Shown here: positions 1 through 7,794 of the stretch, piece by piece | How the letters are laid out: the number at the start of each line of letters is the position of its first letter | Numbering within the stretch: position 1 is the first letter of the stretch | Assembly (NCBI GenBank): GCA_963823845.1 | Contig: CAWGND010000014.1 | Location: forward strand, 434,001 to 498,000 | Origin: Alloacidobacterium sp963823845 | GTDB taxonomy: Bacteria > Acidobacteriota > Terriglobia > Terriglobales > Acidobacteriaceae | DNA: 64,000 nucleotides | Reading direction: 5' to 3' | The notes under the pieces: model-generated | What the model saw: only the letters and a program-made list of their open reading frames with translations | What the model was told of the DNA's origin: nothing | Database searches by the model: none | Program-made: the position numbers and the translations under genes

Positions 1-1034
1 AGCAGGCGCTCATTACTTCGCAGAGCAATCTTGAGTATCAGCAAGTCGTCATAAAGCAGGCGCTTGCCCGCAGCCTGGAAGATCCCACGCTGGCGAATGC
101 CCCCGTGATTCCGACGGATCGCGTGAGCCTGTTGCAGGTACCGGAAGAACGCCAGACTGCCGATGAGCTGGTGCGTCAGGCCGATGCGAACAGCCCCGCA
201 ATTGAACAGTCCAACATCGCGCTCAAGAACGACGAGCTCACGCTGAAAGGCGCGAGGAACGGTCTGTTGCCTACCGTCGATGTCTATGCGTTTTATGGAG
301 CTTCGGCTCTGGGTGGCGCCCAAAATCCAGAATGCGTGAACTTCGGCGCCACGGGTGAGACGCCTTGCCCTCCAGGACAATATCCCAGCGTCGGTTACGG
401 ACACACCTTCCAGAATTTATTCGACAGCAGTGGCCCAGACAAGGGCGTGGGATTCAATATCACAGTTCCCATCCGCAATCGTTTTGCGCAATCGGTGCAG
501 GCGCGGTCAGAATTGGAATACCGCCAGGCGCAGATGCGACTGCAACAGCTCTATGTGCAGACGCGCATGAACGTGGTCAATGCGCAGTTTGCCCTTACCA
601 ATGACCGCGCGTCCGTTCAATCGGCAATCGCCACGCGCGACTATGACCAGCAGAGCCTCGATGACGAGATGAAAAAACTGCATCTCGGCGCTTCCACCAC
701 GGCCTTGGTCCTGGCACAGCAGCGCGCCTTCGCGATCGCCGAGAACGCCGTCATCTCGTCGACAGCGAAATACGCTATCGACCGTGCCGCTCTCTCGCAG
801 ATTTTGGCCAGCACGCTGGATCGCTACGGCATCAGCATCACCGATGCGGCAACCGGAAAAATATCGCAGCAGCCTACAATTCCGGGCCTGGAACCGGCCA
901 AATCGCTGCCTGAGGTTGCACTTCCGGGCCAACAGCAGAAGCTGCAGGAGCAGCAACAGCAGCCAACGCCGGAGCCGCAAAACCGTCCACAGACGCAACC
1001 GCTGCCGCCGCAACCAACACAGCCGCAACAATAA
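1..1034 (+). CDS. TolC-family outer membrane efflux protein (5' end outside window)
   Basis: This is the C-terminal part of an outer membrane factor, the trimeric channel that carries substrates of RND or ABC pumps across the outer membrane. The reading frame is open from base 3, so the gene starts upstream; the GTG at 105 is an internal valine. Two features point to the TolC/OEP family. One is the second half-repeat, with its long alpha-helical hairpins (heptad-like runs such as QARSELEYRQAQMRLQQLY). The other is the phrase PAIEQSNIALKNDELTLKGARNGLLPTVDV, quoted here only as its start PAIEQSNIALKN, where such proteins begin a repeat. The last 45 residues are rich in Gln and Pro and look like a disordered periplasmic tail. 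Any partner pump genes would be upstream, outside the window. A terminator follows about 180 bases downstream. Confidence 0.85.
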   Translation, partial: QALITSQSNLEYQQVVIKQALARSLEDPTLANAPVIPTDRVSLLQVPEERQTADELVRQADANSPAIEQSNIALKNDELTLKGARNGLLPTVDVYAFYGASALGGAQNPECVNFGATGETPCPPGQYPSVGYGHTFQNLFDSSGPDKGVGFNITVPIRNRFAQSVQARSELEYRQAQMRLQQLYVQTRMNVVNAQFALTNDRASVQSAIATRDYDQQSLDDEMKKLHLGASTTALVLAQQRAFAIAENAVISSTAKYAIDRAALSQILASTLDRYGISITDAATGKISQQPTIPGLEPAKSLPEVALPGQQQKLQEQQQQPTPEPQNRPQTQPLPPQPTQPQQ

Positions 1035-1098
1035 CCGCAGAAATGAGGAGCGTCTAGGTCGTCAAGGACTTTGCTATGAGGTAGCGCGAGCTTTAGAG

Positions 1099-1165
1099 GG
1101 TGCTGAAAAGTCGTTGCTTTGAAGGGGCACGGCTTCAGCACCTGTCCTGAGCGACGCCGGAGGGT
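1099..1165. repeat. dispersed intergenic repeat with inverted arms, copy 1
   Basis: GGTGCTGAA (1099-1107) is perfectly inverted as TTCAGCACC (1134-1142). It is followed at once by a TGTCCTGAGCG block (1142-1152). The CCTGAGCG core recurs near 3370, 16030, 33950 (reverse) and 61540, always between genes. The element has no coding potential that I can support. Confidence 0.6.
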
Positions 1166-1212
1166 ACCGTAAAACCCATCGGCTTCAGCCTCGCTTCACG
1201 GCACATCGAGCG

Positions 1213-1246
1213 AAAGGCCCGGTTCATCGCCGGGCCTTTTACTTTT
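1213..1246 (+). terminator. rho-independent terminator
   Basis: The ten-base stem AAAGGCCCGG (1213-1222) pairs perfectly with CCGGGCCTTT (1230-1239) across a 7-base loop, and a T-rich run follows (TTTTACTTTT). It ends transcription from the TolC-family gene before the next gene starts at 1297. Confidence 0.85.
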
Positions 1247-1296
1247 CCACTAATGGATGGAAAACTCATCCATTGAATTGAAAGGGAATTGCCCGA

Positions 1297-1821
1297 ATGG
1301 CAACCTCTGTCGCTGCCGCTCCACGCCCTCGCGCATGGGCCACCATCGCAGGCGGAGGCTTGCTTGCTGGCCTTCTGGACGGCGTCGATGCCATCGTCTA
1401 CTTCGGACTAAAATCCGGTGTCCGCGCAGAGAGAATCTTCCACTACATCGCCAGCGGCCTCATCGGTATGGGCGCGTCGATACAAGCAGGCTGGCTTGGC
1501 GTAGTCCTCGGAGTCATCCTGCATTTCACCATCGCCATCGGCGCCGCAGCTGTCTATTACTTCGCCGCGTTAAGGCTGCCCATCCTGATCCGTCGCCCAT
1601 TCCTGTCCGGCACACTCTTCGGTCTGGGACTATACGTCTTCATGAACCTCGTCGTGATCCCGCTCTCTGCTGTCCCCAAGCCCCCGCACCCGGTCTTCTC
1701 CTGGCTCGACTTCGCAAGCGGCATCTTCGCCCACGTCGTCATCATAGGCATTCCAATTGCGCTGATCGCGCAACACTCAGCGCTTGTCAAGCCCCTGCCG
1801 CCTCTTCTCGTGCGTAAATAG
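1297..1821 (+). CDS. small integral membrane protein, possibly DUF1440/YagU-like
   Basis: A 174-residue protein with about four hydrophobic segments (roughly residues 18-35, 60-90, 103-125 and 143-160) and very short loops, so it should lie in the inner membrane. The N-terminal phrase GGGLLAGLLDGVDAI and the small-residue-rich helices resemble the YagU/DUF1440 group of uncharacterised membrane proteins, but this is by eye. The start is supported by an AAGGGAA ribosome site nine bases upstream. The gene is monocistronic: a strong terminator lies before it (1213) and another after it (1906). No function can be given from the sequence. Confidence 0.6.
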   Translation: MATSVAAAPRPRAWATIAGGGLLAGLLDGVDAIVYFGLKSGVRAERIFHYIASGLIGMGASIQAGWLGVVLGVILHFTIAIGAAAVYYFAALRLPILIRRPFLSGTLFGLGLYVFMNLVVIPLSAVPKPPHPVFSWLDFASGIFAHVVIIGIPIALIAQHSALVKPLPPLLVRK

Positions 1822-1905
1822 CACATTCTAAGTTGTTTAGTGGGCAAGTTAGTTTGCCGACTATTTTGAGGAATTTGCTACACTCGATATAGAATATAGA
1901 GGGAA

Positions 1906-1940
1906 AAAAGCCCGCACCGTGAGTGCGGGCTTTTCCGTTT
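1906..1940. terminator. bidirectional rho-independent terminator
   Basis: A perfect 12-base stem AAAAGCCCGCAC / GTGCGGGCTTTT (1906-1917 with 1923-1934) with a 5-base loop. There is a T run on both strands. It sits between the plus-strand membrane protein gene and the convergent aroA, so it probably serves both. Confidence 0.85.
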
Positions 1941-2016
1941 TCAGGGTGTCTGTTCCTTCGTAGTGCAGCTAAATACTATTAGAAAGATGAATTTACAAAA
2001 AAGATCCGGGGAGGGG

Positions 2017-3315
2017 CTACCGCTCCGCCACCTGATCCAGCAACTCATAAAACTCAGGAAACGAGATGGCCGCCGACTCCGCGCCATGAATTACGGTATC
2101 GCCCACAGCCCTGAGAGCGGTAATCGAGAAAGCCATGGCAATACGATGATCGCCGCCTGAATTGATTTCCGCCCCATGCAGCCGTTGCCCGCCCGGAACG
2201 TCGAGCCCATCCTCAAACTCCTCAACCTGAGCGCCCATCGCGCGCAGGTTATTGGCGACAAGCGCGATGCGGTCCGACTCCTTCACCCGCAGCTCTTTGG
2301 CATCGCGGATACGGATGCCATTCTGCGTGTAAGGAGCAATCGCCGCCAGTACCGGCAACTCATCGATCAGCTGCGCCGAGAGTGCGCCTGAGATCGTTGT
2401 CCCGGTCAGCCCGTTCAACGGAGCATTCACCTGCACCGTCCCCACAAGCTCACCGCTTTTCTCCTCAAGATTCAGGACGCCGATATGCGCCCCAAGGGCG
2501 GTCAGAACATCCAGCAGCGTTGCTCGCGTAGGGTTCAGCCCGAGGGAGTCGAAGACAAGGTTCGAACCAGGAAACAGTGCCGCAGCGCAAAGGAAGAACG
2601 CCGCCGAAGAGATATCGCCAGGAACCGCAGCCTCGATGCCATGCAACTGCTGCCCGCCCGCAATGCTGACCGAGTCCGCGCTGCGGTCGACGTCAGCGCC
2701 AAAGGCGCGCAGCGCGAGTTCGCCGTGATCGCGCGTGCGAACAGATTCCCGCACCGTCGTCGTGCCTTCAGCCTGCAACCCGGCGAAGAGCACGGCAGTC
2801 TTCACCTGCGCGCTGGGAACCGGCGTCGTGTAGTCGATAGCTCTGAGCCCGCCCCCGCGAATCGTAACCGGGGCATGACCGCCCGTGAGCGTAATCTCCG
2901 CCCCCATCTGCGAGATGGGCTTGAGTACGCGCTCCATCGGACGCCGGCTCAGCGACGCATCGCCGATCAGCGTGTACGTATGCGGCGCGGCGGCGAGCAG
3001 GCCGGTAAGCATCCGCATGGTGGAACCAGAGTTGCCGCAATCGAGAGGCGTCTCGGAAGCCTGCAGTCTGCCTGAGCCAACAATCTCGATGGCGCCACTG
3101 TTATGCTGTGTGACCGTCGCACCCAGCGCAGCCGCGCAGCCCAGGCTGCTCGCGCAATCGGCGCCGGTCGAGAAATTGGTGAGCTTCGTCGTTCCGCCGG
3201 CGAGCGCGCTCAACAGCGCGTAGCGGTGCGAGATGCTCTTATCGCCAGGAAGGCGAAGAGTGCCGAGAATATTGCGTGCAGGCGTAACAATGCGTTCCGT
3301 TTTCGTCTCAAGCAT
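2017..3315 (-). CDS. aroA: 3-phosphoshikimate 1-carboxyvinyltransferase (EPSP synthase)
   Basis: Sixth step of the shikimate pathway: joins phosphoenolpyruvate to shikimate-3-phosphate, giving EPSP, in the cytoplasm. At 432 residues the length is normal for the family. The N-terminal phosphate/PEP-binding stretch LPGDKSISHR (residues 22-31) is intact, as is the DCGNSGSTMR glycine-rich loop near residue 92 and the KESDRI stretch near residue 345. The two mirror-image inside-out alpha/beta domains run the full length without interruption. The gene stands alone on the minus strand, converging on the membrane protein gene across a bidirectional terminator. A DAHP synthase of the same pathway lies at 24.7-25.8 kb but is not linked to it. 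Confidence 0.97.
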   Translation of the reverse strand: MLETKTERIVTPARNILGTLRLPGDKSISHRYALLSALAGGTTKLTNFSTGADCASSLGCAAALGATVTQHNSGAIEIVGSGRLQASETPLDCGNSGSTMRMLTGLLAAAPHTYTLIGDASLSRRPMERVLKPISQMGAEITLTGGHAPVTIRGGGLRAIDYTTPVPSAQVKTAVLFAGLQAEGTTTVRESVRTRDHGELALRAFGADVDRSADSVSIAGGQQLHGIEAAVPGDISSAAFFLCAAALFPGSNLVFDSLGLNPTRATLLDVLTALGAHIGVLNLEEKSGELVGTVQVNAPLNGLTGTTISGALSAQLIDELPVLAAIAPYTQNGIRIRDAKELRVKESDRIALVANNLRAMGAQVEEFEDGLDVPGGQRLHGAEINSGGDHRIAMAFSITALRAVGDTVIHGAESAAISFPEFYELLDQVAER

Positions 3316-3360
3316 TTCTATTTATCGTACCGGAAAGTCAAAGACGAAGTGATCAAGAAG

Positions 3361-3420
3361 GACCGTCATTCTGAGCGCAGCGAAGAATCCATAGGATGCA
3401 TCGGTTGCAGACATCCTGCT
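3361..3420. repeat. dispersed CCTGAGCG-type intergenic repeat, copy 2
   Basis: The stretch GTCATTCTGAGCGCAGCGAA (3366-3385) and the following AGGATGCAT...ACATCCT arms lie between aroA and the downstream phosphatase gene. The same CTGAGCGnAGC core is seen in the other intergenic copies of this window. Confidence 0.55.
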
Positions 3421-3430
3421 TGCTTTCTTG

Positions 3431-5329
3431 CTACAAGACCCGCAACACAACAACGGTCTCGTCGTCGAATCGCTCGACGCCTTTCTGGAACTTGGCAACC
3501 TCGTTGAAAATAGCTTCGGCTATCTTCGAAGCAGATTTGTGCTGATGCTTCTTCACAACCGCCGTCAGCCGCTCATTCCCGAACATGTCGCCATCCGTAT
3601 TTTGAGCATCATCGATGCCATCGGAGAAAAAGATGAGCGAATCGCCAGGCTGAGTAGAAAGCGTGAACTCCTCATACTTCACGTCAGGAAACATGCCAAG
3701 CGGAAAGCCTTCCGCCTTGACCGTCTCAACCTCGCCCTCGCGGCAGAAGAGCGGCTGAACCGAACCGGCATTCGAGATCTGCAGCGTCTGATTCTCGTCA
3801 TTCCACACTGCGTAGAGCATCGTCACATACTGCGACGCGACGCGACGCTCCTGCAGTGAGTCGTTCAGCGTCTTCAGCATCTCGGCAGGAGACCGATGCG
3901 CTGTTGCCTCCGACCGCATGATGCCGCTGACCAGCGCCGCATACAGTGCCGCTGGCGCGGCCTTGCCACTCACATCGCCCAGCACGATGGCCGTGCGGTT
4001 CGCGTCGTACGGGATGAAGTCATAGAGATCGCCGCCAAGCGTCCGCGCCGGCAGAAAGCGCGCCGAAAACTCAGCCCGCACATGCTTGGGCTTGTACGGA
4101 GGCAGCAGCTGCAACTGCACCTCGCGCGCCATGGCCAGATCGCTCTCCAGCCGCTGCTCCTGCTGTGCAACGCGCTGGTAGAGGCGGGCGTTTTCGATGG
4201 AAATGGCAATCTGCGCGGCCAGCGTCGTCAACGCCCGCTCATGGTCCTCATTGAAAAAGTGCGCGCGTGTGTGCTCGATGTCGAGGATGCCGATAACCTT
4301 GCCCTTGTAGATGAGCGGCATAGTCATTTCCGACCGCGTCTCGGGGTTGAACACGTGATAGCGCGGGTCCTTCCGTACATCCGGCACATGGATCAGCCGG
4401 CGCTCCGCAATCGCATATCCGACCAGTCCGTGGTCGAGTGGCAGCTTTACATCGGGATAAAATCGCTCACCAAAGCGGATCGCAAAGCGGTTTTCAAGCA
4501 CCTTCTCGCTCTCATTCAAAATCCAGACCGAAAACATCTGATAGTCGATAATGCGCCGAAGCAGCGTGGCGATGCGCTCCAGCAGCGACTCCAGATCGAG
4601 AATCGACGTGAACTCACGGCTGATCTCGTTCAGCACCTGCAACGTCTGCGCCTGCCGGGAGACACGTGTATAAAGCCGCGCATTCTCAATCGCCTGCCCA
4701 ATGCGTGACGCTGTGAGCTTAAGCAGGTGAAGATGCTCCGGCTGGAAATAGTTGAGCTGCTCAGACTGAATATCGATCACGCCGATGACGCGGTTCTTGA
4801 CGATCAACGGAACGGCCAGCTCTGAGCGGACATGAGGATGGACGTTAATGTAGTTCTCAGCCTGGCTGACGTCATTGACCAGCACAGGCTGGCGCGTCTG
4901 CGCTGCCTGGCCCACAATCCCTTTGCCCATGCGGATCCGGATGCGCTCCGCCTCGGGTGTATGACCAATTTGAAACCGCATCCTCAGATCGTTGGTGCGG
5001 TCGTTCAGCAGCAGGATGGCAAAGATGCGATAGTCGATAACAGCGCGGACGAGGTCGGCCGTGCGCTGCAGCAAAGTCTGGAGATCGAGCGTCGTGTTCA
5101 GCGCATCGGCAAGCCTGACAAGGAATTCCGTCTGCAGCGGTTCAACGCGCACTTGCACCTGCGGCGCAGCCGTCTGAGAGGTTGGCCGGTAATCGCCTTC
5201 GAGGTCTGGCTCGATAGCTCGGCGTTGCGGGACGTTGGGTCCCCCGGCGCCCTCCGGCGCAGCAGTGGTATCGGTTACGACTCGCTCTTGCTCTTTGGTC
5301 ACGCAGCTCCTGTCAGGCCCATTAGACAC
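3431..5329 (-). CDS. GAF-GAF-SpoIIE (PP2C-type) serine phosphatase
   Basis: A 632-residue cytoplasmic signalling protein. Two GAF sensor domains (about residues 70-220 and 240-395) share the pattern VPLIVKNRVIGVIDIQS / MPLIYKGKVIGILDIEH. A short coiled linker follows (about 395-420), then a C-terminal SpoIIE/RsbU-type PP2C domain. Metal-binding acidic residues of that domain are visible in LGGDLYDF, LGDVSGKA and FFSDGIDDA. Such phosphatases usually dephosphorylate an anti-sigma-factor antagonist and so control an alternative sigma factor in response to a ligand or redox state bound by the GAF domains. No antagonist or anti-sigma gene is adjacent, so the target is unknown. There is no membrane segment. 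Confidence 0.92.
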   Translation of the reverse strand: MSNGPDRSCVTKEQERVVTDTTAAPEGAGGPNVPQRRAIEPDLEGDYRPTSQTAAPQVQVRVEPLQTEFLVRLADALNTTLDLQTLLQRTADLVRAVIDYRIFAILLLNDRTNDLRMRFQIGHTPEAERIRIRMGKGIVGQAAQTRQPVLVNDVSQAENYINVHPHVRSELAVPLIVKNRVIGVIDIQSEQLNYFQPEHLHLLKLTASRIGQAIENARLYTRVSRQAQTLQVLNEISREFTSILDLESLLERIATLLRRIIDYQMFSVWILNESEKVLENRFAIRFGERFYPDVKLPLDHGLVGYAIAERRLIHVPDVRKDPRYHVFNPETRSEMTMPLIYKGKVIGILDIEHTRAHFFNEDHERALTTLAAQIAISIENARLYQRVAQQEQRLESDLAMAREVQLQLLPPYKPKHVRAEFSARFLPARTLGGDLYDFIPYDANRTAIVLGDVSGKAAPAALYAALVSGIMRSEATAHRSPAEMLKTLNDSLQERRVASQYVTMLYAVWNDENQTLQISNAGSVQPLFCREGEVETVKAEGFPLGMFPDVKYEEFTLSTQPGDSLIFFSDGIDDAQNTDGDMFGNERLTAVVKKHQHKSASKIAEAIFNEVAKFQKGVERFDDETVVVLRVL

Positions 5330-5418
5330 ACGAAGTGTGAACGAGCCATGATATCGCGGCCCGGTGACCTTTGTTGATGGTGTTTGGTGCCGAGGATGAT
5401 TCCTGCGACTCGGTTCCC

Positions 5419-6171
5419 TCAGCCTTGATGCAGCTCGCGAAGAATGTTGACCGAAGCGCTCGCGCCGATGCGGTTGGCTCCAGCTTCGAGCATGGAGCGC
5501 GCGTCAGCCAGGGAGCGTATGCCGCCCGAGGCCTTCACGCCGCAACGCGACCCAGCTACCCCCCGCAGCAGAGCAACATCTCCTGGCGTAGCCCCGCCGG
5601 TAGAGAATCCAGTGCTGGTCTTCAGGAAATCCACGCCCGCGGCAATAGCCAGCTCGGAGGCACGCAGCTTTTCCTCGACGTTGAGCAGGCAGGTTTCAAG
5701 AATCACTTTGACGATGGCGCCAGCCTCATGCGCCACTTCCACCACCCCGCGAATGTCCTGCTGCACGCGGTCGTTCATGCCCGACTTCAGCATGCCGATA
5801 TTCACCACCATGTCAAGATCGTGCGCGCCCAGCTTCACCAGTTCCACGGCCTCTTCGCGCTTCGAGATGGGAAGCGATGCGCCCAGAGGAAACCCAAGCA
5901 CCGTGCCCACAGGGACACCGCTGCCTGCGAGCACCGTATACGCCGTGCTCACCCACCCCGGATTGACCATAGCGCAGGCAAATTGATGCTGAGCAGCCTC
6001 TTCGCAAAGCAGGATCACCTGCTCGCGCGTGGCTTCAGCCTTCAACAGGGTGTGATCGAATACTGCGGCCAGCGCGTGGCTGCTCGAAAATGCATGCCGG
6101 CTGAAAGCAACGGCATCAAAAAATCCGTTGTCTTTTACCACTTCTTCTATTGCGGCTGCTTTGGTCGTCAT
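5419..6171 (-). CDS. deoC: deoxyribose-phosphate aldolase
   Basis: Cleaves 2-deoxyribose-5-phosphate to glyceraldehyde-3-phosphate and acetaldehyde in deoxynucleoside salvage. It is a class I TIM-barrel aldolase: the Schiff-base lysine lies in DFLKTSTGF and the second active-site lysine in GVKASGGIRS. The family opening FDHTLLKAEATREQ is also present. I chose the ATG at 6171 (251 residues, normal size) because upstream in-frame codons would run into the preceding hpt gene. A GGAG ribosome site lies about 12 bases ahead. The stop of hpt is 23 bases upstream, so hpt and deoC form a purine/deoxynucleoside salvage pair on one transcript. Confidence 0.95.
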   Translation of the reverse strand: MTTKAAAIEEVVKDNGFFDAVAFSRHAFSSSHALAAVFDHTLLKAEATREQVILLCEEAAQHQFACAMVNPGWVSTAYTVLAGSGVPVGTVLGFPLGASLPISKREEAVELVKLGAHDLDMVVNIGMLKSGMNDRVQQDIRGVVEVAHEAGAIVKVILETCLLNVEEKLRASELAIAAGVDFLKTSTGFSTGGATPGDVALLRGVAGSRCGVKASGGIRSLADARSMLEAGANRIGASASVNILRELHQG

Positions 6172-6193
6172 GACGGCACTACTCCAGACACAC

Positions 6194-6745
6194 CTACTCC
6201 GGATAATCGGGAGGCATGAGACAGATATCAGGCATATTGCGAAAACGCTCGGCATAATCCATCCCGTAGCCAAGAACAAACTGATTGGGAATCTTGAAGC
6301 CGACGTAATCGGCCTCGATTTTCACCATGCGCCGCGAAGGCTTATCGAGCAGAGTGGCAATGCGCAGGGAGCGCGGCTGGTGCTGCCGGAAAAGCTTCTG
6401 TAGAAAATCGAGTGTGAGGCCGGTATCGAGAATATCTTCCACTACGATGATGTGTTTGCCTTCGATAGGCTGATCAACATCTTTGATGAGCTTGACCGCC
6501 CCGCTGGTTTTCTGTCCCTTGCCGTAACTTGAAACAGCAACGAAATCAAAAGTGCAATCAATGGTGATGTTGCGCGCCAAGTCGGCAAGAAAGATGGCTG
6601 CACCTTTCAGTACGCCTAGCAACACAACGCTTTGACCTGAGTAATCGCGGTCGATCTGTTGGCCAATTTCAGCGACGCGGTCAGCAATCTGCTGCCGGCT
6701 GAAAAGAACCTTGAGGGCAGGGGAAGTAGCATGCGCGCTCATCAC
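6194..6745 (-). CDS. hpt: hypoxanthine phosphoribosyltransferase
   Basis: Converts hypoxanthine (and usually guanine) with PRPP to IMP/GMP. The type I phosphoribosyltransferase PRPP motif is IIVVEDILDTGLTL (near residues 100-113). The family hood/loop phrase LLGVLKGAAIFLADL is present near residue 43. At 183 residues it has the usual length. Two consecutive ATG codons open the gene, and either could be used. It is transcribed with deoC (23-base gap) and divergently from the lgt-like gene, about 80 bases away. A purine permease of the AzgA type lies at 23.3-24.6 kb but is not linked. Confidence 0.96.
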   Translation of the reverse strand: MMSAHATSPALKVLFSRQQIADRVAEIGQQIDRDYSGQSVVLLGVLKGAAIFLADLARNITIDCTFDFVAVSSYGKGQKTSGAVKLIKDVDQPIEGKHIIVVEDILDTGLTLDFLQKLFRQHQPRSLRIATLLDKPSRRMVKIEADYVGFKIPNQFVLGYGMDYAERFRNMPDICLMPPDYPE

Positions 6746-6827
6746 GTACTAGCATATCGCCAAACGCGGCCAATGGTTGTGGAACCTTGAAGGACGGAGG
6801 CTCTATACTCGAAAAGGTAAGCCGTTC

Positions 6828-7616
6828 ATGTATCCATTCATTCACGTTGGCCGTTTCTCTATCGGAACCTTCGGCATCTTGCTCTGGCTCGCGGCAGTCG
6901 CCGCCTGCTGGGTCCTCTATCGCAACTTTCGCCGCTGGCAGATCGACGCCGACGCCATTGGCATCGTGGCCATCTCCACGGTAATAGGTGTGATTGGCGC
7001 AAAGCTCTGGCATGCTTTTGAAATGCCTCAGTTGTTGATGCGGGACCCGGCAGGAGTGCTGCTGGACCGGGCCGGGTTTGCGTGGTTTGGTGGCCTCATC
7101 GCCGGCATTCTCGCTCTCTTGTGGCAGAGCCGAGGCGCGGGACTGAGCAAACTCGGCATGCTCGACCTCGCAGCTCCCGCTGCGGCTATCGGCTACGGCG
7201 TGGGACGGCTTGGCTGCCTGATCTCGGGCGACGGCGACTACGGCATTCCCACCAGTCTCCCCTGGGGAATGAGCTTCCCCAACGGCCTCGTGCCCACGAC
7301 GCAGCGCGTGCATCCAACCCCGATCTACGAACTGCTCGCAGCGCTCGTCATCGCCCGGATTCTCTGGCAGCGCAGCAGGCCGGAAACCCCAAAGCCTGCC
7401 GGCGAGATCACCGGCGAATACTTGATTCTGACCGGCATCGCGCGTTTTCTCGTCGAGTTCATCCGTATCAACCCCAAAATCTACTGGGGCATGAGCAATG
7501 CACAGGTGGCCAGCCTCGGCTCAGTTCTGGCTGGCGTAGCCCTCGTCCTATGGGCCCGACGCACGGGAAGGGCCGTCGTGCTCCCGCGCGCCATGGTTGC
7601 CGAATCGATGAAGTAG
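6828..7616 (+). CDS. lgt: Lgt-family prolipoprotein diacylglyceryl transferase, divergent
   Basis: The family moves diacylglyceryl from phosphatidylglycerol to the lipobox cysteine of prolipoproteins in the inner membrane. The 262-residue protein has about seven transmembrane helices and recognisable Lgt landmarks: GRLGCLISGDGDYG, HPTPIYELL and RFLVEFIR. The start at 6828 (MYPFIHVG) matches the usual Lgt N-terminus, and in-frame upstream codons have no ribosome site. Against E. coli Lgt by eye, the essential His of FHGG is Phe (AWFGG), Tyr26 is Phe, and the Asn after GRLG is Cys. The Arg of GRLG and the later Arg are kept. It may therefore be a lineage variant of Lgt or a family member with altered activity. 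Lipoproteins do occur here (for example at 9927). Confidence 0.8.
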   Translation: MYPFIHVGRFSIGTFGILLWLAAVAACWVLYRNFRRWQIDADAIGIVAISTVIGVIGAKLWHAFEMPQLLMRDPAGVLLDRAGFAWFGGLIAGILALLWQSRGAGLSKLGMLDLAAPAAAIGYGVGRLGCLISGDGDYGIPTSLPWGMSFPNGLVPTTQRVHPTPIYELLAALVIARILWQRSRPETPKPAGEITGEYLILTGIARFLVEFIRINPKIYWGMSNAQVASLGSVLAGVALVLWARRTGRAVVLPRAMVAESMK

Positions 7617-7794
7617 CGCGGCCACGTCAGGAAGTTTCTTGCAGATAAGCGCGCTGCCATCATAATCTTGCAGGCATGTCTTTGGTTGCTGTTGGATCCG
7701 TTTAGAAAAGGGCCGCATCAATGGCAAGAGCAACGAACACCCGGTACGAATGGTAAAAAAGCGCCTGTGATTTGAATCCAGGCTCTCCCCCTCC

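Noticed and set aside
507..1031. Open frame of 174 residues on the minus strand inside the TolC-type gene
   Set aside because: Leu/Arg-rich mirror frame of a GC-rich coding region with no motif or ribosome site.
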